DNA of 64,000 nucleotides, from assembly GCA_947500445.1 (NCBI GenBank), contig CANMSB010000004.1, forward strand, positions 124,001 to 188,000, given 5' to 3'. How positions within the stretch are numbered: position 1 is the first letter of the stretch; the number at the start of each line of letters is the position of its first letter. The notes under the pieces are model-generated. The model had not been told where the DNA came from and ran no database searches. It saw only the letters and a program-made list of their open reading frames with translations. This stretch comes from an uncultured Flavobacteriaceae bacterium (GTDB lineage: Bacteria; Bacteroidota; Bacteroidia; Flavobacteriales; Flavobacteriaceae). Below, piece by piece: positions 39,639-48,666 of this stretch. A program made the position numbers and the translations under genes.

Positions 39639-41123
39639 ATGTACATAAAGTTTAAATCCGTTCTGCTCTTTTTTTATATGGGGCTCTTATTTGGTAATGG
39701 CCTTTACGCTATAAATCCGGAGCCAAAAAAGAAACCTCGCAACGTCATCTTTATCCTTACGGATGATCACCGTTACGATTATATGGGCTTTACCGGGAAA
39801 GTTCCTTGGCTGAAAACGCCCCATATGGACCGTTTGGCTAAAGAAGGGGCCTATCTCCCCAATACCTTTGTAACTACCTCGTTATGCTCACCAAGTAGAG
39901 CCAGTATTTTAACGGGACAGTTTTCGCACAACCATACGATTATCGATAACTATTCACCGGATCCCGGTAATTTGACCTACTTTCCTCAGTACCTTCAAAA
40001 GGCAGGGTATCAAACAAGTTTTTTTGGAAAATGGCATATGGGAGATCACGGAGATGAACCGCAACCCGGTTTTTCCCATTGGGAAAGTTTTCCCGGTCAA
40101 GGGGTCTATTACGATCCCACAATAAATATCAATGGAAAACGCGTAGCCTATAAGGATTCTACCTACATCACCGATCTGCTGACCGAACACGCCATCGATT
40201 GGCTGGACAAGCGCGATAGAAAAAAGCCTTTTTTTATGTATTTGTCCCATAAGGCAGTGCATGGGATGTTCAAACCCGCCCGAAGACATAAGGGAACCTA
40301 TCAAGGAAAAAAAATTACGCTTCCAGCTACTTACGAACAGACCAAAACAGGGGAATACCGCGATTTAAAATGGCCGCAATGGGTAGCGGATCAACGGATA
40401 AGTTGGCATGGGGTAGATTTTATGTATCACGATAATAGGGACATCCATGAAATGGTGGTGGCGTATTGCGAAACGCTTTTGGGGGTCGATGAAAGTGTGG
40501 GGAGCGTTATGGAATACCTCGAAAAAGAAGGTTTGGATGACTCCACCTTGGTCATTTACATGGGCGATAATGGTTTTAGTTGGGGAGAACACGGCTTGAT
40601 CGATAAACGCCATTTTTACGAGGAGTCAGTAAAAGTACCGTTGCTTGTGCGATGTCCCGAACTTTTTAAAGGTGGCGATACACCCCAGCAAATGGTACAA
40701 AGTATCGACATTGCCCCTACGATTTTGGCAGAGGCCGGAGTGAAACAACCGGAACATATGCCCGGTGTTTCCTTTATCCCCGTCCTAACCGGAAGTGACC
40801 AAGGGAAGGGTAGGGAAGAGGTATTCTATGAGTATTATTGGGAACACGATTTTCCGATGACGCCCACCGTTTTCGGTATGCGAAACGATCGTTACAAATT
40901 TATTCGGTACCACGGCATATGGGACCGAAGCGAGTTGTATGACCTTAAGAACGATCCCGATGAAAAGTACAACCTCATAGCGGAACCCGATAAGCAGGAA
41001 ATGATCAAATCCATGTCCTCCGCAATTTATGAATGGTTAGAGGGGACGGATGGTATGAACATCCCCCTCAAAAAAACGGTAAAATATCGCTTTGGGGATT
41101 ACAAACATAAAAACGAATATTAA
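39639..41123 (+). CDS. Type I sulfatase (formylglycine-dependent), secreted
   Basis: This 494-residue protein has a signal peptide (MYIKFKSVLLFFYMGLLFGNGLYA). The S1-family core has the metal ligands NVIFILTDDHRYDYMG (34-50) and the maturation motif LCSPSRASILTG, with Cys83 to be converted to formylglycine. GKWHMGDHG and YMGDNGFSWGEHG follow. An anaerobic or aerobic sulfatase-maturating enzyme elsewhere would be needed. It removes sulfate esters from a carbohydrate or related molecule. Cotranscription with GH9 suggests the two act on the same sulfated glycan. It ends about 110 bases from the convergent FG-GAP/UnbV gene. Confidence 0.93.
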   Translation: MYIKFKSVLLFFYMGLLFGNGLYAINPEPKKKPRNVIFILTDDHRYDYMGFTGKVPWLKTPHMDRLAKEGAYLPNTFVTTSLCSPSRASILTGQFSHNHTIIDNYSPDPGNLTYFPQYLQKAGYQTSFFGKWHMGDHGDEPQPGFSHWESFPGQGVYYDPTININGKRVAYKDSTYITDLLTEHAIDWLDKRDRKKPFFMYLSHKAVHGMFKPARRHKGTYQGKKITLPATYEQTKTGEYRDLKWPQWVADQRISWHGVDFMYHDNRDIHEMVVAYCETLLGVDESVGSVMEYLEKEGLDDSTLVIYMGDNGFSWGEHGLIDKRHFYEESVKVPLLVRCPELFKGGDTPQQMVQSIDIAPTILAEAGVKQPEHMPGVSFIPVLTGSDQGKGREEVFYEYYWEHDFPMTPTVFGMRNDRYKFIRYHGIWDRSELYDLKNDPDEKYNLIAEPDKQEMIKSMSSAIYEWLEGTDGMNIPLKKTVKYRFGDYKHKNEY

Positions 41124-41233
41124 TGGTCGTTATGTCGTAAGGGAATCGTGCAGTTACCAAAGAGGAACAAATAATGCTTGTGAATGGGCAAGCGAATACA
41201 GTTTGTTCTGTTGGACAATACCACTACCGATAC

Positions 41234-44200
41234 TCAGGGTGCGGCACTTGGTGATTTTGGAGCGCGTATCGAAACCAATTGAAGGTAATCGTTATTTTTT
41301 GCCACAATGAGGTATTCCTTTTCTTGAAATGTAATTTTGGCAACATCGCGTACATCACCAGTGGTGAACAAGCCGCTGTCCCTTCCGCTAATGGGCAGGA
41401 AGGATCCGTTTTCGTCCTGTAACAAAAGCAGCCCGTTACCGGCATCATTTCTAGGGGTTTCTACCTCTGCGGTATGCAAATTGCCGGCAATCATTACATC
41501 TAGTTTTCCGTCACCATTAAAATCTTGGATTATAGAGCTGTTGATATTCGATATTTGAGCGGCTCTGGGTAAGGGGAAAAGTCGAAACGTTCCGTTGTCA
41601 TTTTCGAGATAAACGCTAGCAAACGATTTTATTTTGTAGTTGAGGGATTTATTCAAATAGTCTTCGGTATACACCTCTTCCAGGGTAGCCTCCGAAAAGG
41701 ACTGATAGGATTCGAACTTCTTTTTAATTCCGGGCATTTGTTGTGAGGAGCATTCCCGTCCGCGCAGCGGATATTGTTTTCCTTCGTTAAAATAACTTAA
41801 TACGATATCCTTGGAGCTGTTGTTGTCAAAATCCCTATAATACACGTCAAAGGTTTCTGCTTCGGTAGCTTGGTATTTGTAATTCAGTCCCAAGTTGCCA
41901 ACAATATAATCCATATCGCCATCTCCGTCAAAATCGGCTGAATTGATATGGTACCACCACCCATGGGTGTCTGCTATACCTAAATTTTCGCTGGTATTTT
42001 TAAACGTACCTTTTGTGTTTTTCAATACGGTAATCGGCATCCATTCCCCTACCAGGATCAAGTCGTCCCAACCGTCGTCATCGTAATCGTTCCATAGGGC
42101 ATCGCTGACCATTCCAATGCGTAGTAACTCCGGGGCGACGGTAGCGGTTACGTCCTTAAAAAGGATTTTTTTCGGGGTACTTCTATTTTCCAGGATATAA
42201 CTGTTGGCCGGTTCGGGATAGCCACCGGGTACCAATCTGCCTCCCACAAAAAGATCTAGATCGCCATCTTTATCAAAATCATGGGGTTTGGCAACAAGTC
42301 CGCTCGCCGTAATTTCAGGAAGGCTCCCTTCTGCTTTTTGGAAATGGCCGTTTCCGTCATTGACATAAATACGATCTTGTAATTGCTCGGATTCCGGAGT
42401 GAATTCATTTCCGCCGCTAACGACATAGAGGTCGTTATCGCCATCGCCCTCCATGTCAAAAATTACAATGTCCATATCCTCATAGGCCCGTTCTTTTTCT
42501 ATGGTGGCTATCTGTGTTCGTTCAAAACCCGTAGCCGTTTGGAGAAAGATGCCCATGGTATTGTTGTGAGAACCTCCCACGACAAAGTCGTCCAAACCAT
42601 CACCGTTCAAATCGGCAACCGATGTCAAGGGCCCGAGCATGGAGGTCTGATAGGGAAGTAAAATTTCTTTGTTGAAATCGTTATAATAATTCTCCAAATG
42701 GCGATAGGGCTTTAGGAAGGCAGTATCGCTTTCGGTTTTAAAAATTGGCTTCGATAACAAAGGGCTTGGACTATTTTGGACGAGGTTCTGACGTTTGGCA
42801 TCCTCTTGGGAAACGGTCAAAAGTTGATTGGTTTTTACCGCTGTTTTAATTTCGGTGTCGCCATTGGGCCATTGTATCGCTACCGAATCGATTTGCGCTA
42901 TCTTACCCACCCCAAAGTGCAACCGCGGGGCAACCGACGATTGAAAACCTCTGGTGAAGGTCATTTCCTGAAACTGAAAGTGCCCATCCTCCAAATAGAG
43001 ATACACTTTAACGTTGCTCCCAAAAACATCGTTTACGCTACCTTTAAAGTCGAGGCTCAAAAAATTATTGGCATCCGGATTTAAATTTTCGTAGAGTTTG
43101 GCCGGTTCGTCAATATTGTTGGTCACGATTTCAAGATCGCCGTCATTATCAAGATCGGCGTATACGGAACCATTGGAAAAGCCCTTATGTGAAATGCCCC
43201 AAGCGTCGTTTACCTCCTCAAAATCGAGGTTTCCCGTATTACGGAACATGAAGTTGTCTATTTTTTCGGAGGGAATGGCCAAGCTGCGCTCTAGCAGTCT
43301 GTCCTTAGGTTTTCCGGCCTTTTTATATCCGATAAAGTAATCCCGATTATTGATTTCCCTTCGGATACCGTTGGTGATAAACAGATCTTTATGCCCGTCG
43401 TTGTCGAAATCCCCAAAAAGAGGGGCCCAGCTCCAATCTGTGGAGGATGTTCCGGTCAGTCGGGCAATATTGCTAAAATCGGGTAGGGTGTCGTTCAGTA
43501 TTCCGTTGTTCAGCTGAAAACTGTTCTGCATGTATTGATAATGAAATCCGGAGCCGACGGTGTTCCAAAACAGCTTTGGATTCATACTGGCCATATTGGA
43601 TTTGGAACGCCTATTGTCCTTTGCCGTCATATCGACCTGAAAGATATCGAGCCAACCATCGTTGTTAACGTCCGCGATATCGGTACCCATCCCGAAGAAA
43701 GAAGTTTGTTTGGTCACTTCTTTCACCACCTCGGAAAAGGTCCCGTTTTTATTGTTGATGTAAAAAAGGTCCGGCGTACTAAAATCGTTGGATACATAAA
43801 TATCCGGCCAGCCGTCGTTGTTCATGTCCCCCACGGTGGCACTTAACGATAGTCCGAATGATGTTACCCCCGAAGCTTCTGTAGCGTCGGTGAACCGGCC
43901 ATTATCGTTTCGAAACAATTTGTCGGTTTCGATTGTTTTGGGCGACTGCATTTTATAGCTATAGTACTGGTTCGGTGCGTCGAATGGTGTAGGGGGGTAG
44001 TTGGCCACATAGGCATCAAGATCACCGTCTTTATCGTAGTCGAAAAAAGTGGTCTGTACACTATTGCCGTCTTCCGCCAACCCAAATTGTTCGGCCTGTT
44101 CAGAGAAGGTTTTGTCCCCATTATTCAAAAATAATTGATTGGTTTTGATGCCGGATCGGCCACCTACGGAACAATAAATATCCAAAAAGCCGTCATTGTT

Positions 44201-44632
44201 GACATCTGCCATGGTTACTCCGGTATACCATCGATCATCTCCGGTAACCCCGGCGGAAACCGAAATATTCTCGAACTGAAGATTGCCTTTGTTCAGATAT
44301 AGGGCATTGGGCACCATGTTTCCTGTAAAATAAAGGTCGATCAGCCCGTCGTTGTTAATATCGCCCGCTGCGATACCGCCGCCCATGTACAGGTATCCAT
44401 AGGTGAAATAATTTAAGGAATCGGTTTCGGTAAGGGTATTGGTAAAGGTAATGTCAGAAGCGCTTGAAGCAATTTCCTGAAATACTTTTTTTATAGAGCG
44501 TTCCTTATCCGGGTCCGCAGCTTTTTTGGTACAGGAGCCGAGAATTCCTATAATTACCATAACAAGCAGTTTCAATGCTCTTGGATTAAAAAAAGTACAT
44601 CGATTAAAAAAAGAGAACATATGATACGGCAT
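41234..44632 (-). CDS. Large FG-GAP / ASPIC-UnbV (CRTAC1-family) lipoprotein
   Basis: This 1132-residue exported protein has a leader ending MVIIGILGSC, a lipobox near residue 34. The ATG four codons in (MFSFFNR) may be the true start. It has two FG-GAP propellers. The first (about 60-500) carries loops such as DINNDGLID, DVNNDGFLD, DYDKDGDLD and DMNNDGWPD. An ASPIC/UnbV segment near 540-610 reads SSVAPRLHFGVG and VAIQWPNGD. The second propeller (about 670-1110) carries DLNGDGLDD, DMEGDGDND, DFDKDGDLD and DFDGDGDMD. In Bacteroidota such proteins usually sit in susC-susD loci and are thought to bind polymers at the surface. Here it lies downstream of the fasciclin gene on the same strand but behind a terminator. 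Confidence 0.88.
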   Translation of the reverse strand: MPYHMFSFFNRCTFFNPRALKLLVMVIIGILGSCTKKAADPDKERSIKKVFQEIASSASDITFTNTLTETDSLNYFTYGYLYMGGGIAAGDINNDGLIDLYFTGNMVPNALYLNKGNLQFENISVSAGVTGDDRWYTGVTMADVNNDGFLDIYCSVGGRSGIKTNQLFLNNGDKTFSEQAEQFGLAEDGNSVQTTFFDYDKDGDLDAYVANYPPTPFDAPNQYYSYKMQSPKTIETDKLFRNDNGRFTDATEASGVTSFGLSLSATVGDMNNDGWPDIYVSNDFSTPDLFYINNKNGTFSEVVKEVTKQTSFFGMGTDIADVNNDGWLDIFQVDMTAKDNRRSKSNMASMNPKLFWNTVGSGFHYQYMQNSFQLNNGILNDTLPDFSNIARLTGTSSTDWSWAPLFGDFDNDGHKDLFITNGIRREINNRDYFIGYKKAGKPKDRLLERSLAIPSEKIDNFMFRNTGNLDFEEVNDAWGISHKGFSNGSVYADLDNDGDLEIVTNNIDEPAKLYENLNPDANNFLSLDFKGSVNDVFGSNVKVYLYLEDGHFQFQEMTFTRGFQSSVAPRLHFGVGKIAQIDSVAIQWPNGDTEIKTAVKTNQLLTVSQEDAKRQNLVQNSPSPLLSKPIFKTESDTAFLKPYRHLENYYNDFNKEILLPYQTSMLGPLTSVADLNGDGLDDFVVGGSHNNTMGIFLQTATGFERTQIATIEKERAYEDMDIVIFDMEGDGDNDLYVVSGGNEFTPESEQLQDRIYVNDGNGHFQKAEGSLPEITASGLVAKPHDFDKDGDLDLFVGGRLVPGGYPEPANSYILENRSTPKKILFKDVTATVAPELLRIGMVSDALWNDYDDDGWDDLILVGEWMPITVLKNTKGTFKNTSENLGIADTHGWWYHINSADFDGDGDMDYIVGNLGLNYKYQATEAETFDVYYRDFDNNSSKDIVLSYFNEGKQYPLRGRECSSQQMPGIKKKFESYQSFSEATLEEVYTEDYLNKSLNYKIKSFASVYLENDNGTFRLFPLPRAAQISNINSSIIQDFNGDGKLDVMIAGNLHTAEVETPRNDAGNGLLLLQDENGSFLPISGRDSGLFTTGDVRDVAKITFQEKEYLIVAKNNDYLQLVSIRAPKSPSAAP

Positions 44633-45076
44633 TTCTTAAAATAAATTCCAATTTAACAACATAGAAAGGCTACTGATATTCCAAGATAGCAGGACCACCC
44701 GCTTAGAAGTGGTAAAGTATGAATTTTCGGCTTCAACCAAAAGTTAAAACAACCTGATTGTTATTGAACCCAGATTATATCTGAGAAAATCCATTGCGGT
44801 TCGAAACTACTGTAAAACCGAAGGCTTCACTATCTTTTGGGCTTGACGGCAGTCTCAATGCTTTGCGGTGATGCGCAAACCCGAAGAACATCTTAATTTT
44901 ATAGCATTTTCGACCCTCATGACGAAGTTCCATTGCTTAAAACGGGTTAAGCAATTCCCTTTTTGTCGCTTTTTTATGGGTGGTTAGGTGATGATAGTAT
45001 GGTCGTATGCATCACTTTTTAAGTGTAAGCCTATATAGCAGGCGGCCTACGATGTTAAAACTGTTTTTAGAATATA
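44633..45076. other. Gene-free stretch with two operator-like inverted repeats
   Basis: No plausible reading frame is seen. TTTGCG and CGCAAA (44862-44867 and 44874-44879) flank GTGATG, making an 18-base perfect dyad. ATTGCTTAA (44932-44940) and TTAAGCAAT (44947-44955) flank AACGGG and are followed by T-rich sequence on the plus strand, like a weak terminator with no plus-strand gene ahead of it. This stretch contains the promoter of the FG-GAP/UnbV gene; no clear TAnnTTTG box was found. Confidence 0.5.
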
Positions 45077-45237
45077 ATACCGTTTCTGGTATTAAATTAC
45101 CCATTAAAAATTGTTCTTTTCCGTGTTTACTTCAAAATAAAATCTAACCATAGCTACTGCTATGCCTGGATTTTCTTTTTCGTCTACCCAAAAAATCCCT
45201 GGTTTTTATTTTCGTAATTTAACACCATAAATGGTAT
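45077..45237. repeat. 161-base imperfect palindrome (foldback element)
   Basis: The outer 24 bases (starting ATACCGTTTCTGG) match the reverse complement of the last 24 (ending AATGGTAT) at 21 positions. The centre CATAGC-TACT-GCTATG at 45149-45164 is perfectly paired, and the 16 bases on each side of the centre match at 13. The two arms have the same length within one base (78 and 79), so the whole unit folds as one long hairpin. It abuts the terminator at 45239. It has no coding capacity. It could be a MITE-like or REP-like mobile repeat, or a structured RNA. Copies elsewhere in the genome cannot be checked here. Confidence 0.7.
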
Positions 45238-45238
45238 A

Positions 45239-45268
45239 AAAAAGGCCGGTACTAGTACCGGCCTTTTT
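45239..45268. terminator. Strong bidirectional terminator of the susC-susD-fasciclin operon
   Basis: AAAAAGGCCGGTAC (45239-45252) pairs with GTACCGGCCTTTTT (45255-45268) in a 14-bp stem. It lies about 44 bases past the fasciclin stop on the minus strand, and the A-run gives the U-tract in that direction. Confidence 0.85.
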
Positions 45269-45311
45269 GGGTTGACCGGTTTTGAATACGGTCAACGGTA
45301 TGGTCAAAAGG

Positions 45312-46919
45312 TTATTCCAATGAGTCGATAAAGGCCAGTGCCACGGCGGGCAATAACACTTTATCGATAGTATGGGCCACCCCGTTTCTTGCTGTCACGT
45401 CCGCGGTCAATATTTCCGCATTGATGTCGTCGGTAGCGTCACCGATAACAAAGGCATTGCCCCTTGCAATGATTTCCAAGGAAGCCGCTTCCAGAGCCGT
45501 ATCTACCGATCCGGGCGCTAAGTCAGCAGCGGTAACGGTGCCCACAACCACATGATACCGAAGGATATCGGCCAACAAAGCGATTTCGGCATCCGTTTGG
45601 AAGTCACCGATACCATTGTAATTCGGTCCTAGTGCATCGAACAGGGCGGTAAACGCCGCATTTGTCGGTGCAAAAACGGTTGCGGTATTGAAATAGGTAA
45701 AACCATTTACGACCGTAGTATCATTGGTAACATCAATGAACAAGGTGTCAAGCTGCGTTGCCGCAAGGGCTTCACCAAGTATGGAAAGATCAGCAACGTT
45801 GCCGACCGTGGTCGCTAGGTCGTCCGAGGCCAAAAGGTCAAGGAACTCCTGAATAGCTGCCGGTTTCAAAACTTTATCAATAATATTGGCTTCCCCATTG
45901 GTCGTACTGATAGGCTCGACCCCAACATTGGCCGTTTCACCAAAACTATCCGTAATGGTAAACGCTCCGGGAGCACCTGCTACATCCAGTGTAGCTCCTG
46001 TTGCAGTTTCGACCGTACCAGCGGCAAGTTCTTGAAGCACATCCATCTCATCATCTCCCATTCCCATGGTAGCCGGAGGAAGTACGTGATAGGACAATAT
46101 ATCGGCCAATAACTGTAATTCTACGCTGTTGTCAAAGGATTCCAGACCGGTATAATCATCACCCAAATCTTCCAACAATTGTGCAAAAGCATCGTTGGTA
46201 GGGGCGAGTACGTTCAACGGTCCAGCACCGGAAACAACGTCCACGAGCCCGGCCTGGGCCAAAGCACTGTTTAAAGTGGAAAGCGCCTCGGTATCACCTA
46301 CCAATTCTGGTAGATTAGGTCTGATATCGAGACTGGCAGCATCGATTAAGGCCTGTGGGATCAGTACTTTGTCAACAAAGTGAATTACGCCATTGGAGGC
46401 ATTTTGATCTTGGGCGGTAACGTTCGCTGCAGTGGAGGTGGACGAAAGTTCCGTTTTATCCTGTACCTGCACGCCATCGGCAAGGGATATGGTAATATTC
46501 TCTCCCTGTACCGTAGTAAACGAAGCGCCATCGCTCAAACTGGAAGCTCGGTTCGTTCCCGGCACCACATGGTAGGTCAGGATCGCCGATAGCAACGCAT
46601 TGTCAACATTTGCCAAAAGTTCAGCAGCATCGGCAAAACCAAGTTGTTTTCCCAAATTGTCGAAAGCGGTGTTGTTCGGGGCGAAAACCGTAAACGGTCC
46701 GTCTCCACTAAGGGTCTGCACCAAATTACCGTCAGCCTGCGATAATGCCGCGACCAGGGAGTTTAAGGAAGTGCTCCTTTGTGCGACCTCTACGATGTTA
46801 CGGGTACTATTGTCCGAAATCGTACCATCGTTGGTATCGTCGTCTTCACAGCTAACTAAAAAAGCCGAAAGCGTTAATAGTGATAATAACCAGGTGGTTA
46901 TCTTTTTATTATAAATCAT
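45312..46919 (-). CDS. Fasciclin (FAS1) repeat lipoprotein, three domains
   Basis: This 535-residue lipoprotein has the leader MIYNKKITTWLLSLLTLSAFLVSC with Cys24 as lipid site. Three FAS1 domains lie at about 42-192, 211-355 and 371-530. Each has the FAS1 H1 motif TVFAPNNTAFDNL, VLAPTNDAFAQL or VFAPTNAAFTAL, the YH motif (ILTYHVVPG, ILSYHVLPP, ILRYHVVVG), and an ending like IDKVLLP. FAS1 proteins mediate adhesion and ligand binding at cell surfaces. It is the third gene of the susC-susD operon, 29 bases after susD, so it may be a surface accessory of that transporter. Confidence 0.92.
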   Translation of the reverse strand: MIYNKKITTWLLSLLTLSAFLVSCEDDDTNDGTISDNSTRNIVEVAQRSTSLNSLVAALSQADGNLVQTLSGDGPFTVFAPNNTAFDNLGKQLGFADAAELLANVDNALLSAILTYHVVPGTNRASSLSDGASFTTVQGENITISLADGVQVQDKTELSSTSTAANVTAQDQNASNGVIHFVDKVLIPQALIDAASLDIRPNLPELVGDTEALSTLNSALAQAGLVDVVSGAGPLNVLAPTNDAFAQLLEDLGDDYTGLESFDNSVELQLLADILSYHVLPPATMGMGDDEMDVLQELAAGTVETATGATLDVAGAPGAFTITDSFGETANVGVEPISTTNGEANIIDKVLKPAAIQEFLDLLASDDLATTVGNVADLSILGEALAATQLDTLFIDVTNDTTVVNGFTYFNTATVFAPTNAAFTALFDALGPNYNGIGDFQTDAEIALLADILRYHVVVGTVTAADLAPGSVDTALEAASLEIIARGNAFVIGDATDDINAEILTADVTARNGVAHTIDKVLLPAVALAFIDSLE

Positions 46920-46948
46920 TATATGTCTTTTTTCTGGTTAATGTACGT

Positions 46949-48655
46949 TTAATATCCTGGATTCTGCTCAATTAACCCGCCACTAAGATCAATGATCGCT
47001 TGTGGTATGGCAAAATAGTTGCTTGTTTCGGTAAAACCGGGAGCCGCCTGTAGGTGTACTCTTTTGGTTTTTTCCACGTCGAGGTAAGCATTCATTACCT
47101 GAACGGCATCGCCCCATCGTACAAGGTCAAAATAACGATGTCCTTCCAATGCCAGTTCCAATCGGGTTTCAAACTTTACCGCTTTTAAGGCAAACGCAGC
47201 GTCCGGGAACGTGCTGTATGGTTGAACATTATAATTGGCTGCAGGAACGCCGTTATCAAAACGAACAACATTGTCGGGAAGTGCCGCTCTGTTCCGTACT
47301 TCGTTGACCAGACTTAACGCCTTTGCCAAATCGCCTTCGTCAACGGCAACCTCGGCACGCCATAGCAACACTTGTGCATAACGGATGATATTGGTATTAA
47401 GCCCGTTTACTGCGGGAGTCCAAGCTGCGGTAGAGGAAGCATTATCCCTTTCGGCAGCGGAGAATACCTGCTTTATTTGGTTATAGGGCCCACCGTTACT
47501 AGGGTCCCTTACCCAGGCTACACCGGCGAATTCACCATATCCCAAGAAAGGAATGCCACGGCGCGCGACGGTCCAATCCAAACGGGGATCTAATTGTCCC
47601 GTGTAAGGCGTAAAAGGATCCGAGGCGGCAACACTTTCATCATTGGTCACATCTGTAGCGTTAAACGTGTCCAAAAGAGGAAGACCACTAGCATCGGTCT
47701 TGAAGGCGTTCACCAAATTCTGGGAAGGCTGATAAAACCCACAGCAGGAAGATACCGGTCCACGATGGTGAAATTGGAGGATATCGCCCCAGTTCCCGTT
47801 TCGATCTTGGGGTGTTCCGTCACCTACGCTATATTGTATGGAAAAAATCGCTTCGGGGGAATTCTCCGTTGCGAGATCAAAGTTATCTCTGAACCTACCG
47901 TTTAAACTATGTTTGCCACTATTGATTACGGCATCCAACAAGGGTTTTGCGGCCGCGTAATCCGACTGGAATAGGTGGGTTTTTGCCAAATACGCCTGCG
48001 CAGCGGTTTTGGTCGCTCCACCGGTACGGGTGGGGTCTTCATCCAGGTTATCTACCGCATACTGAAAATCGGCCTCGATGGCGCTCCACGAATCGACACC
48101 CACATTGGTGGTACTTTCCGTAATATCCTCGGTTACATAGGGAATGTTGTTCCAGATTTGCTTGGCATCAAAGTGATAGTGCGCCCTTAAGAAACGCATT
48201 TCCCCTTCGGCCTGGTTGGCTTCCGCTTCTGAAAGATCTCCCGACTCCCTTCCTTGAGCTATGGATAGTAAGGTAATATTGGTCCGGGCGATACCTTCGT
48301 ACAACGCCCTCCACTTTCCATCCAAATAGCCATTTACCGAGGTCGTATTTCCAAACTCGATCGGGGTGATTACCGCGGCATCGTTAGGTTCACTGCCTTT
48401 GTAGGCATTATCCGAGGTCACACCACCATAGGTCCAATTCGATGGGGAAGATGCAATGGCATTTCCGGTACCCGGGCGAAACCCGTCCAAAAGGGCATAT
48501 GCCGAAACAACTTGGGTTTCGATGAATGTAGAATTTAAAGGAACACTGTTCCCCGCTATTTGTCCTTCGATGGGAACATTGAGGTCTTCCTCACATCCCA
48601 TGGTCACCATAGATATGGCAACTAGAATACTAAGATATTTATACATTTTTTTCAT
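46949..48655 (-). CDS. SusD/RagB-family outer-membrane lipoprotein
   Basis: This 568-residue surface lipoprotein has the leader MKKMYKYLSILVAISMVTMGC with Cys21 as lipid site. The helical TPR-rich SusD fold shows in AEGEMRFLRAHYHFDAKQIWNNIPYVTE, the mid-protein LYLLR-like segment NIIRYAQVLLWRAEVAVDEGD, and the C-terminal ALEGHRYFDLVRWGDA and FAIPQAIIDLSGGLIEQNPGY. It binds the substrate at the lid of the SusC channel. It lies 11 bases after susC, so they are translationally linked. The substrate cannot be read from the sequence. Confidence 0.95.
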   Translation of the reverse strand: MKKMYKYLSILVAISMVTMGCEEDLNVPIEGQIAGNSVPLNSTFIETQVVSAYALLDGFRPGTGNAIASSPSNWTYGGVTSDNAYKGSEPNDAAVITPIEFGNTTSVNGYLDGKWRALYEGIARTNITLLSIAQGRESGDLSEAEANQAEGEMRFLRAHYHFDAKQIWNNIPYVTEDITESTTNVGVDSWSAIEADFQYAVDNLDEDPTRTGGATKTAAQAYLAKTHLFQSDYAAAKPLLDAVINSGKHSLNGRFRDNFDLATENSPEAIFSIQYSVGDGTPQDRNGNWGDILQFHHRGPVSSCCGFYQPSQNLVNAFKTDASGLPLLDTFNATDVTNDESVAASDPFTPYTGQLDPRLDWTVARRGIPFLGYGEFAGVAWVRDPSNGGPYNQIKQVFSAAERDNASSTAAWTPAVNGLNTNIIRYAQVLLWRAEVAVDEGDLAKALSLVNEVRNRAALPDNVVRFDNGVPAANYNVQPYSTFPDAAFALKAVKFETRLELALEGHRYFDLVRWGDAVQVMNAYLDVEKTKRVHLQAAPGFTETSNYFAIPQAIIDLSGGLIEQNPGY

Positions 48656-48666
48656 AGTTTTTTTAT

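Noticed and set aside
44633-45311. Hidden small protein gene in the gap
   Set aside because: All six frames are broken by stops and none has a start with a plausible domain.
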